Shown piece after piece: positions 1 through 4,702 of a DNA stretch of 8,159 nt. Location: the NCBI GenBank assembly GCA_013140955.1, contig JABFRY010000065.1:1-8159 (forward strand), read 5' to 3'. Within the stretch, counting starts at the first letter, position 1. Each line of letters begins with the position of its first letter. Both the position numbers and the translations under genes were made by a program. The DNA comes from Acidobacteriota bacterium (GTDB lineage Bacteria; Acidobacteriota; Vicinamibacteria; Vicinamibacterales; UBA2999). Under the pieces are notes generated by a model that was not told the origin of the DNA, made no database searches, and worked only from the letters and a program-made list of their open reading frames with translations.

Positions 1-142
1 CGGCATGCACCGACGACGCTGATGCGCGCGTCACGGATCGTGCGGCCCGGACTCGCGGCGGGTCGTCGCGTCGCGGCGACGTCAGGCGATTACTATCGGC
101 GCGCGGCGCAGTCGGCCCGCGAGGCGGCCGCGCCCCGCCCGG
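1..142 (+). repeat. Bracketing repeat, copy 1 (inverted relative to copy 2)
   Basis: Compared by eye with the reverse complement of 4277-4425, this stretch aligns without gaps over about 142 bases with roughly 17 mismatches (about 88% identity). It starts at or before the window edge, since base 1 already matches. It ends about 20 bases before the stop codon of the SnoaL-like gene. It is GC-rich and contains a short hairpin (GTCGTCG / CGGCGAC with a G-T pair, near 62-80) and a GC palindrome near 115-140 that corresponds to the stronger hairpins of copies 2 and 3. An open frame crosses both copies, but the encoded peptide is low-complexity Ala/Arg-rich and the differences show no codon pattern, so I treat the repeat as non-coding. 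Its identity is unknown: possibly a mobile-element end, a REP/MITE-like family, or a duplicated integron flank. Confidence 0.75.
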
Positions 143-162
143 ATCAACAGGTCCGCGCCCCT

Positions 163-564
163 CTACCTTGCGCCCATGGCCTCCTGAAGCTTCGCCGTGT
201 CGACGTACTGCTGGAACCGGGTCACCTTGCCGTCTCTCAAGTCCCAGACGTGGCAGACCTGCGCGTCGAGGCTCTTGCCCGTCGCCTTGTACGTCCCGCT
301 GTAGCGCGCCTCGACGATGACGCTGTCGCCGGCTCCATGGAACGACTTCGGATGGACGGAAAAGCCGTCCCACTCGGTGCCCAGCTTCATGAACAGATTG
401 TTGAGCACCGCCTCTGGCCCGACCCAGGCCTCGCCGCTGGGCCTGTAAGGATTGCTCTCGGCCTCATGCCACCGGATATCCGGACTCATCGCCCCAAGCA
501 CGGTGGGAACATCGCCGCGACCAAATGCTTCGTAGAGATCCTTCAGGCCCTTCACGTTGTCCAT
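163..564 (-). CDS. SnoaL-like / ketosteroid-isomerase-like NTF2-fold protein
   Basis: This is a 133-residue protein with the size and layout of the SnoaL-like branch of the NTF2 superfamily. It has an N-terminal helix (residues about 4-16, GLKDLYEAFGRGD), the strand with DIRWHE (about 29-34), a GPEAV turn, and C-terminal strands (VIVEARYSGTYKATGK, then CHVWDLRDGKVTRFQQYVD). The family includes small-molecule isomerases, cyclases and many proteins of unknown substrate, so no reaction can be named. The ATG at 564 is chosen over an upstream in-frame start because GAGGAG lies 5 bases before it (570-575) and the fold begins there. The gene is convergent with nothing: it runs toward repeat copy 1, and its 5' end is back to back with hicBA. 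Stand-alone NTF2-like genes are common passengers in environmental integron cassettes, which fits the rest of this block. The product is likely cytoplasmic, as no signal peptide is visible. Confidence 0.88.
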   Translation of the reverse strand: MDNVKGLKDLYEAFGRGDVPTVLGAMSPDIRWHEAESNPYRPSGEAWVGPEAVLNNLFMKLGTEWDGFSVHPKSFHGAGDSVIVEARYSGTYKATGKSLDAQVCHVWDLRDGKVTRFQQYVDTAKLQEAMGAR

Positions 565-794
565 GTTCTCTCCTCGGATTCGAATCGCCGCCCATCCTTC
601 ACCCGGCGCGGGACCCTCCCATGCGCCGCGTATCCAACTGGCGCAGCACATGCTAGACCGCTGTTTGGATGAAAGCGAGCATGCATCGAGACGCCGGCTG
701 CCTGCCGATGATCTCCAGGCTGCGGGCGACGCCTTTCGTATCTGCGCGGCAGGCGGGGAGCGGTCAGCCGATGCAGCTCCGCCACGGTGCCCGT

Positions 795-818
795 CGTTGT
801 GTCGCGTATCATAGCGTC
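795..818 (+). promoter_or_regulatory. Candidate -10 element immediately before hicB
   Basis: TATCAT at 807-812 matches five of six bases of the sigma-70 -10 consensus. It lies seven bases before the hicB ATG, so a transcript started from it would begin at or next to the start codon. No Shine-Dalgarno sequence is visible before this ATG, which fits leaderless translation. No convincing -35 box is found at the right spacing, so the call is weak. Confidence 0.25.
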
Positions 819-1037
819 ATGGATTTCGAATTCACGGCCGTGTTTCAAAAGGTGCCAGAAGGCTACATCGGCTTTGTCGAGGAACTGCCGGGCGCCAACA
901 CCCAAGGCGCCACGCTTGACGAAGCGCGCACGAACCTGCACGAAGCCGTCGAACTCGTGCTGCACGCCAACCGGGAGCTCGCCGCTGAAACTGCTGGCAC
1001 CGACGTGATTCGCGAACCGCTCAAGGTCAGTGCGTGA
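819..1037 (+). CDS. hicB: HicB-family antitoxin (short form)
   Basis: This 72-residue protein has the HicB partial RNase H-like fold: an opening beta strand (FEFTAVFQKVPEG), YIGFVEELPGANTQGATLDEA (about residues 16-36, with the typical E-E-L-P-G and G-x-T-x-x-E-A segments), then the helix ARTNLHEAVELVLHANRE. In the family this antitoxin binds and neutralises the HicA mRNA interferase. The protein ends soon after the helix, so it lacks the C-terminal HTH or ribbon-helix-helix domain that many HicBs use to bind their operator; autoregulation through HicB alone is therefore doubtful. The start at 819 is set by homology, because upstream in-frame codons give unrelated residues. The stop codon overlaps the hicA GTG start (GTGA), so the two genes are translationally coupled. 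HicB-first order is a known variant. Toxin-antitoxin pairs are frequent in integron arrays, where they are thought to stabilise them. Confidence 0.9.
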   Translation: MDFEFTAVFQKVPEGYIGFVEELPGANTQGATLDEARTNLHEAVELVLHANRELAAETAGTDVIREPLKVSA

Positions 1038-1219
1038 AGCGGCGGGAGTTGGTGCGGCACCTCGAACAACATGGGTGCGTGCTCTTGCGAGAAGGCGCCA
1101 ACCATTCCGTCTTCGTGAATCGTACGACTCGGAAGAGTTCCGCCGTCCCCCGCCACTCAGAACTCAACGACTTCCTCGCTCGCAAGATCTGTCACGATCT
1201 CGGCATTCCGGTTCCGTAG
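1034..1219 (+). CDS. hicA: HicA-family mRNA interferase toxin
   Basis: This 61-residue protein matches the small double-stranded-RNA-binding-like HicA toxins. It begins with the helix MKRRELVRHLEQHGC, then the strand VLLREGANHSVFVN carrying the conserved catalytic histidine (residue 24 in GANHSVF), then the VPRHSELNDFLARKICHDLGIP segment, which corresponds to the usual V-P-x-H... and C-terminal helix. HicA toxins cleave mRNA and tmRNA during translation until bound by HicB. The start is GTG at 1034, overlapping the hicB stop by four bases. The length and the histidine are normal, so the toxin may be active. No terminator is visible in the 68 bases before the convergent methyltransferase gene. 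Confidence 0.9.
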   Translation: MKRRELVRHLEQHGCVLLREGANHSVFVNRTTRKSSAVPRHSELNDFLARKICHDLGIPVP

Positions 1220-1287
1220 TGCAGAGGCGCTCGAAGCCGACCCCGCGTCCTTCGTGACGAGCACGCAACCGCGCTGCGAGCCAGCTC

Positions 1288-2073
1288 TCAGACCACCGGA
1301 TCCGCAACACCACTGTGACAGGCATGTGCGGTCAGGGTGTCCGGCTTGCGTCCGACGGCCACGAGCCGCGTGGACTGCGGCCCATACGGGCTGCCGGAGA
1401 GGTCGCCGAACACCGACACGTCGAAGCCCGTCGCCTCCATTGCCGTGCGCAATTCGAACGCCGAGTAGAGACGGTGCGTGACGCGATAGCGGCGGACGGA
1501 CGCCCCCCGAATCATGAGCCACTCGCTGACCAACGTGCTCCACTCGTCCACGACCTGAACCCGCTGGACGCACGTCGCACCGTCGGGCAGATCGACGACT
1601 CGGTCGCCACGCCGGCCTTGCAGTTCCTTGGGGTTGACGTCGATCACGGCCGTCCCACCAGGTCGCAGGCTCTCGAATACGTTCGACAGCACACGCGCAT
1701 CGTCGCTCCGAGCGTCGAAGTACCCGAAGGAGTTGTGCAGGTTCAGCACGACATCGAACTCGTTCGCGCGCACGAATGAGCGCATGTCCGCGTGAACGAA
1801 CTCGGGACTCACGCCTGCGGCACGGGCGTTCTCTCGGGCCCGATCGAGCAACCATGCGGAGGAGTCGACTGCCGTGAGAGCACAGCCCTTCCGCGCAAGC
1901 GGAATGGCGTGGCGTCCCGGGCCGCAACACAGGTCAAGCACGCGATGAGCGTCGCCTGAGGCCAGGGACATGATCTGGTCGACATCCTCCGCCGCCCGGC
2001 GGAACGCCTCGTCCGAGAACATCAGCTGGTACGTGTCTCGCCAGAAGTCGTCGTCCTCGTACCACGCCGTCAT
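1288..2073 (-). CDS. Class I SAM-dependent methyltransferase
   Basis: The 261-residue product has the Rossmann-type methyltransferase order. Motif I is VLDLCCGPGRH (residues 45-55, binding S-adenosylmethionine). Asp70 in LTAVDSS is the acidic end of beta 2 that holds the ribose hydroxyls. Motif II is FVHADMRSF (92-100), with FDVVLNLHNSFGYF (106-119) following, and LRPGG (136-140) comes after helix D. The N-terminus (WYEDDDFWRDTYQLMFS) resembles small-molecule methyltransferases that have a lid before the core. The substrate cannot be read from the sequence. After the last core strand (STRLVAVGRK, ending about residue 243) there is an 18-residue tail (start PDTLTAHACHSG) not expected in the family, which may be read-through into foreign sequence at a recombination junction. 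The start at 2073 lacks a strong ribosome binding site. The gene is divergent from the YCII gene and convergent with hicA. Confidence 0.9.
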   Translation of the reverse strand: MTAWYEDDDFWRDTYQLMFSDEAFRRAAEDVDQIMSLASGDAHRVLDLCCGPGRHAIPLARKGCALTAVDSSAWLLDRARENARAAGVSPEFVHADMRSFVRANEFDVVLNLHNSFGYFDARSDDARVLSNVFESLRPGGTAVIDVNPKELQGRRGDRVVDLPDGATCVQRVQVVDEWSTLVSEWLMIRGASVRRYRVTHRLYSAFELRTAMEATGFDVSVFGDLSGSPYGPQSTRLVAVGRKPDTLTAHACHSGVADPVV

Positions 2074-2156
2074 GTCAGCTCACGTCCCAGGCACTTGAAG
2101 CCAGTGGCAGACTTGTGGACCGCCACTCGCGGCTACGCAAAGGAGGACACGACACC
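2074..2156. promoter_or_regulatory. Divergent intergenic region with inverted repeat
   Basis: These 83 bases separate the methyltransferase start (-) and the YCII-family start (+), so promoters for both should lie here or overlap the coding ends. A 6-bp inverted repeat, AGTGGC (2103-2108) and GCCACT (2122-2127), with 13 bases between the arms could be an operator or simply chance. AAAGGAGG at 2139-2146 is a near-perfect Shine-Dalgarno for the plus-strand gene. No clear -35/-10 pair stands out. Confidence 0.35.
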
Positions 2157-2498
2157 ATGCCCCGGTACCTGATCTCTTTCGACGACGGTTCGATGGACCA
2201 CATCCCCGAGGATGACTGGACGGAGGTGGGCGAGGCGTCGCACGCGGTGGTCCGGGAGGCCAGGGCCGCTGGAGTCTGGATCTTCGGCGGCGGGGTCCTG
2301 CGCCAGCGTTCGAGCATCGTGGCAACCGATGGGACTGTCACCGATGGCCCCGTGCCGGAGACAAAGGCAGTTGTCGGTGGTTTTGCGATCATCGAGGTGC
2401 CCTCGCGCGCGGACGCCCTGAGTTGGGCGGCCCGACTCGCACATGCGTGTCGATGCCCGCAGGAGGTTCGCGACATCATGTTCGACCCCGAGTCCTGA
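2157..2498 (+). CDS. YCII-family (DGPF-domain) protein
   Basis: The 113-residue protein fits the YCII-related family, a small ferredoxin-like alpha/beta fold. It has the opening strand MPRYLISFDDGS, the helix segment WTEVGEASHAVVREARAAGVWIFGGG, the signature VTDGPVPETKAVVGG (about residues 61-75), and the closing FAIIEVPSRADALSWAARL. In the family the proteins resemble muconolactone isomerase-like and stress-related small proteins, and most have no known reaction. The ATG at 2157 is preferred because it starts the domain and follows AAAGGAGG at 10-base spacing. The gene is the only plus-strand gene between hicA and the window's right end. Its last 23 bases overlap the 3' end of the convergent ComB-like gene. 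YCII-like genes are typical passengers in environmental integron cassettes and other accessory DNA. Confidence 0.88.
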   Translation: MPRYLISFDDGSMDHIPEDDWTEVGEASHAVVREARAAGVWIFGGGVLRQRSSIVATDGTVTDGPVPETKAVVGGFAIIEVPSRADALSWAARLAHACRCPQEVRDIMFDPES

Positions 2499-3171
2499 TC
2501 GCGCACCTCGGGGATGGACTGTGGTGGGGCCTGGCAATCCAGCGGTCTCGCTCGCGTACGGCCTTCATGGCGAAGTCGAAGGCATCGATGGCAACAGCGC
2601 ACGCGACGTCTTCCGCTGGGAAGTCCAAGTCCCCAGCCTGATGTCTGGCGGCGGCACGGCTGCCAACCACGGCCGCGATGACGGAGTCCCGAGAGTGCGC
2701 GACTCGTCGGAGAGACGCAGCCATCCACTCCGCGCACGCCACGTCCTCTTCGCCTTCGTGCGGCGCGCCTGACGCTACGAACGTCACATCGCCCCGATCC
2801 GACAGGGCGCGGACCGTGGCTGATGCCACGACGAGGCTGCCCAGCCATAGCTCACTGGCGTTCACAGCCTCCGCCACGCATCGTGTTCCTGAGCCCGTGC
2901 GCATGACCGCCCGCCCGTCCAGGCGTCGTCCGATGAGGCCGCTCGGCGAATTGTTGTGATCGAAACCAGGAATCAGCCGCCCGCCGACCTCTCCCATCCG
3001 AAATCCCGGTGCGGCCAGCGCTTCTTCGACCGTCGCGACGAGCTCGATCTCACCGATGCCGGCCCCAAAGGCATACGCGGCCGTCGTGAAAGCGCGCATG
3101 ACATCAATCACAACCACAACGCCCGTGGCCGCGCGGGCGCCATCAGCGCCAAGGACGATTCTCGTGACCAT
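2476..3171 (-). CDS. comB: 2-phosphosulfolactate phosphatase (ComB) family protein
   Basis: The protein has 231 residues from the ATG at 3171. ComB-family features are in order: VVVVIDVMRAFTTAAYAFGAG (from residue 18), the EEALA helix start, MGEVGGRLIPGFDHNNSPS (from residue 59, the family's G-E-x-x-G...P-G-F-D-x-x-N-S-P), MRTGSGTRCV (90s, corresponding to T-T-N/S-G-T), SLVVASATVRAL, and the acidic EEDVACAEW. ComB hydrolyses phosphosulfolactate to sulfolactate, on the coenzyme M route in archaea and for sulfolactate in bacteria. No ComA or ComC partner is present, so the real substrate is open. A TTG at 3189 is an alternative start. The gene begins 24 bases after the attC-like GTTAGGC box, as a cassette gene would. 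The family-like sequence ends around WIARP (about 2527); the last 16 residues read into the convergent YCII gene and may be foreign. No ComB-specific attC follows the stop. Confidence 0.85.
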   Translation of the reverse strand: MVTRIVLGADGARAATGVVVVIDVMRAFTTAAYAFGAGIGEIELVATVEEALAAPGFRMGEVGGRLIPGFDHNNSPSGLIGRRLDGRAVMRTGSGTRCVAEAVNASELWLGSLVVASATVRALSDRGDVTFVASGAPHEGEEDVACAEWMAASLRRVAHSRDSVIAAVVGSRAAARHQAGDLDFPAEDVACAVAIDAFDFAMKAVRERDRWIARPHHSPSPRCAIRTRGRT

Positions 3172-3195
3172 TCCTGAACGAGCGCCCAATGGTCT

Positions 3196-3376
3196 GCCTA
3201 ACGTTTGAGCTGAGCGGCGGACGATGGCTCGAAGTAGGAACAGATCTCGTCCGCGTATGCCAAGGCCGTGACACCGAGACCGGCGTGCGCGTGTGCCAGC
3301 TTTCGGGAACGGCGTCTTCTGGCGACCTCACGACAGTGCTCTCCCTTCCGTTGCGACACCTAACGCCTTGTTAGCC
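3196..3376 (-). other. Integron attC-like recombination region (composite or degenerate)
   Basis: Read on the minus strand, the region opens with GGCTAACAAGGC (3365-3376), an attC-type left box whose TAA is the stop codon of the SgcJ-like gene. It closes with CGCTCAGCTCAAACGTTAGGC (3196-3216), a classical right end with the GTTRRRY core at 3196-3202. The arms GCGGACGA and TCGTCCGC (3247-3254 and 3217-3224 on the plus strand) form a perfect 8-bp stem next to the right box. Stop codon in the left box and next gene start shortly after the right core are both normal for cassettes. Two oddities remain. The total length, 181 bases, exceeds the usual 57-141. The outer left and right halves do not pair well beyond the core boxes. 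A second core, GTTAGGT, lies at 3358-3364. The functional site may be only about 3196-3281 with a decayed left box, or two sites may have fused. Confidence 0.6.
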
Positions 3377-3850
3377 CGCGTCTACGACCAGCCCTTTTCG
3401 CACGATGTCAGATAGCTCTTTCGTCAAGTTCTCGCTCAGCTCAGATCGTCCGTGAAAAGCTGCTGGTGTGTTCTGGAACAGGGCAATCTGTGCTTCATGA
3501 TCTTGGTGCACGATCACGAGACTCTGAATTGCGTTCACCGCGGCATTGATCTCGCTCTTGCCAGGCGGCGTCATTCCAGCTACGGCGCGAAGCAACGTCA
3601 CTGTCGATCCCAACGACCGTACTTCTCTGACCTTTGCGACGTATGACGCGGTCGGGTGTTCCTCAAAGAGGGCGCGCAGGCTGGATTCGATCTCCGATCG
3701 TCCGTTCATCGGTGAACCGTCGAAGCCGACGGTACTCCCGGACGCGCCGAAGAGTCCGGCGAAGTCGACCGCGCTCCGAGAGTTCCACGCTTCCAACAGC
3801 CTCTCGTAGACCTTTAAGGCTTTCGCGCGATTGACGTCACCATTGCTCAT
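3371..3850 (-). CDS. SgcJ/EcaC-type NTF2-fold protein
   Basis: The 159-residue product matches the SgcJ/EcaC (DUF4440-like) branch of the NTF2 superfamily. It has an N-terminal helix (LKVYERLLEAWNSRSAVDFAGLF, in which W-N-x-R and D-F-A-x-L-F are typical), GSPMNGRSEIESSLRALFEEH, central strands (VREVRSLGSTVTLLRAVAGM), and the C-terminal signature IALFQNTPAAFHGRSEL (about residues 121-137). Members are often named oxidoreductases through SgcJ of enediyne biosynthesis, but the catalytic role is mostly unproven. The start at 3850 has a perfect GGAGGT at 3856-3861 with 5-base spacing. The TAA stop lies inside the left box of the attC-like region, a hallmark of integron cassette genes. The base composition around the 3' end (about 53% GC in 3361-3420 by count) is far below that of the esterase gene (about 67% in 5101-5160). 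Confidence 0.88.
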   Translation of the reverse strand: MSNGDVNRAKALKVYERLLEAWNSRSAVDFAGLFGASGSTVGFDGSPMNGRSEIESSLRALFEEHPTASYVAKVREVRSLGSTVTLLRAVAGMTPPGKSEINAAVNAIQSLVIVHQDHEAQIALFQNTPAAFHGRSELSENLTKELSDIVRKGLVVDAG

Positions 3851-3861
3851 TGCTGACCTCC

Positions 3862-4080
3862 GATATGAGCTTGAAGTCGGGCTGACTACTTGGTAGTTGG
3901 ACGTCCGGCACGTCCCTCCCAGGCGTTGCCCCTCCCGGGGTCACATCGGGCGCCCATAGCCACGCAAGCGCTTGATTGGGCGGAGTTTAGCACTCCCCTC
4001 AGGGGGCGGCAACGCGCATACCGCTCGCTGGTGTCCCTGTGGTGAGCACCTGCGAGTTCGGTCAGGCATTCGGCGGAAGA
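3862..4080. other. Non-coding stretch between SgcJ-like gene and intI remnant
   Basis: No gene is supported here. The minus-strand open frame continuing from the integrase remnant loses family resemblance after about 4081. Small symmetric elements are visible: the 10-bp palindrome CAAGCGCTTG at 3965-3974, GGAGT/ACTCC around TTAGC near 3984-3998, and CCCC-TCA-GGGG just after it. If the integron really had its integrase co-oriented with the cassettes, the attI site and cassette promoter would be expected in this stretch, but no GTTRRRY core on the minus strand was found just before the SgcJ-like gene. Confidence 0.4.
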
Positions 4081-4252
4081 GGGCCGGTCCGCGTGGCTTC
4101 GCACGCCTAAGCCTCCCCGGTTCAGGACGTGGGTATAGAGCATGATGTCGCAGCCATCTTCGAGCGGCAGGGTGCCGAACAGGCGCCGGGACGTGTGGCA
4201 CCCAGCGCGACCGAACCGGGGGGCTCTGCGGATCGATATTGCGGCGCCGTTC
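4081..4252 (-). pseudogene. intI: Integron integrase (IntI) 3' remnant, deleted and frameshifted
   Basis: In one minus-strand frame from about 4209 to 4081 the translation contains CHTSRRLFGTLP, then LEDGCDI, then YTHVLNRGGLGVRSHADRP. Integron integrases have C-H-T-L-R-H-S-F-A-T-H-L, L-E-D-G-x-D-I, and I-Y-T-H-V-L-N-R-G-G-x-G-V-R-S-P in this order and spacing. His (4195-4197) and Arg (4189-4191) of the H-x-x-R motif and the nucleophilic Tyr (4135-4137) are kept. The roughly 15 residues that normally lie between D-I and M-I-Y-T-H, including the G-H histidine, are missing at 4143/4144, and about six residues before C-H-T also appear lost. Just upstream, another frame reads RRRNIDPQS (about 4249-4223), which resembles the R-H-H-V-D-P segment and implies a frameshift. 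The N-terminal three quarters are absent, replaced by repeat copy 2. The remnant cannot be active. Confidence 0.72.
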
Positions 4253-4276
4253 GAGTCGGCGCGCCTCGATGGTACC

Positions 4277-4425
4277 GGCCGGCGGGGAGCGGCCGCCCCG
4301 CGGGCCGACTGCGCCGCACGCCGACCAGAATCGCCTGAAGTCGCCGCGACGCGACGCCTCGCCGCGAGTTCGGGCCGCACGATCCGTGACCTGCGAGTCA
4401 GCGTCGCCGGTGCATGCCGTGATCG
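4277..4425 (-). repeat. Bracketing repeat, copy 2 (inverted relative to copy 1)
   Basis: The reverse complement of this stretch aligns with 1-142 at roughly 88% identity by eye, beginning with the same CGGCATGCACCG and running through ATCGTGCGGCCC and CGCAGTCGGCCCGCG to the GC hairpin. At its inner end GGCCGGCGGGG (4277-4287) and CCCCGCGGGCC (4296-4306) pair in 10 of 11 positions around an 8-base loop. It abuts the 5' break of the integrase remnant, so the break in intI and the repeat edge nearly coincide. Confidence 0.75.
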
Positions 4426-4489
4426 ACCGCGGTGCGGATCCGCCCCTACTCGCGCGCGTCAGCGACAGGGTACGAGCGGCGCAAGACTT

Positions 4490-4540
4490 CCGGCGTGCGG
4501 CGCCGGAGGCCGGCGGGGCGGCCGCTCCCCGCCGGCCGCG
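4490..4540 (+). repeat. GC-rich hairpin repeat, partial copy 3
   Basis: The sequence CGGCGTGCGGCGC followed by a diverged stretch and GGGGCGGCCGCTCCCCGCCGGCC repeats the inner 48 or so bases of copy 2 in the opposite orientation, about 165 bases away. It contains a perfect 11-bp stem, GGCCGGCGGGG at 4508-4518 with CCCCGCCGGCC at 4527-4537, and an 8-base loop CGGCCGCT. Copies 2 and 3 can therefore also pair with each other as a long inverted repeat. There is no U-tract on either side, so it is not a good intrinsic terminator. The flanking sequence 4426-4489 and 4541-4621 shows no gene. Confidence 0.7.
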
Positions 4541-4621
4541 CATCAGCAGCGCGCACAGAGAAGGCGCGGACAAGGAGTTCGCGTAAGAAGCGCGGTATGG
4601 AGAGCGCGTCCTGAGGCGGGC

Positions 4622-4657
4622 ACAAAAGAGAAAGGGGCGGACCCGAAGGCCCGCCCC
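4622..4657 (-). terminator. Rho-independent terminator of the carboxylesterase gene
   Basis: On the minus strand the arms (4648-4657 and 4634-4643) form a 10-bp GC stem, GGGGCGGGCC with GGTCCGCCCC (one G-U pair), closed by a UUCG tetraloop on a C-G pair, followed directly by TTTCTCTTTT. It starts 45 bases after the esterase stop codon. It also insulates the chromosomal gene from the repeat and integron remnants downstream. Confidence 0.88.
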
Positions 4658-4702
4658 AAAGTACTGCCCGTGATCCGCCCCAAGGAGGACGGCGACCGCC
4701 GC

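Noticed and set aside
1..142. Repeat copies as members of a CRISPR array or attC array
   Set aside because: There are only two full copies in inverted orientation over 4 kb apart. CRISPR and attC arrays consist of direct repeats at regular or gene-sized spacing.
22..672. 216-codon plus-strand frame crossing repeat copy 1 and the SnoaL-like gene
   Set aside because: It overlaps the SnoaL-like gene in antisense, and its first part is low-complexity repeat translation. No ribosome binding site or family resemblance is seen.
700..754. 8-bp inverted repeat GCCTGCCG/CGGCAGGC upstream of hicBA as a terminator or operator
   Set aside because: The 39-base loop and lack of a U-tract make a terminator unlikely, and it lies over 60 bases from the gene. 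In GC-rich DNA this is weak evidence.
552..965. Minus-strand frame opposite the hicB region
   Set aside because: It is the antisense of hicB and the upstream spacer, Arg-rich, with no recognisable motif.
3189..3374. 61-codon plus-strand frame inside the attC-like region
   Set aside because: It begins and ends in the recombination boxes and has no ribosome binding site or homology that I recognise. Cassette genes here read the other way.
3896..3902. GTTGGAC on the plus strand as an attI/attC core
   Set aside because: It matches GTTRRRY, but it is on the wrong strand for this array and has no neighbouring paired boxes. A seven-base degenerate match is expected by chance.
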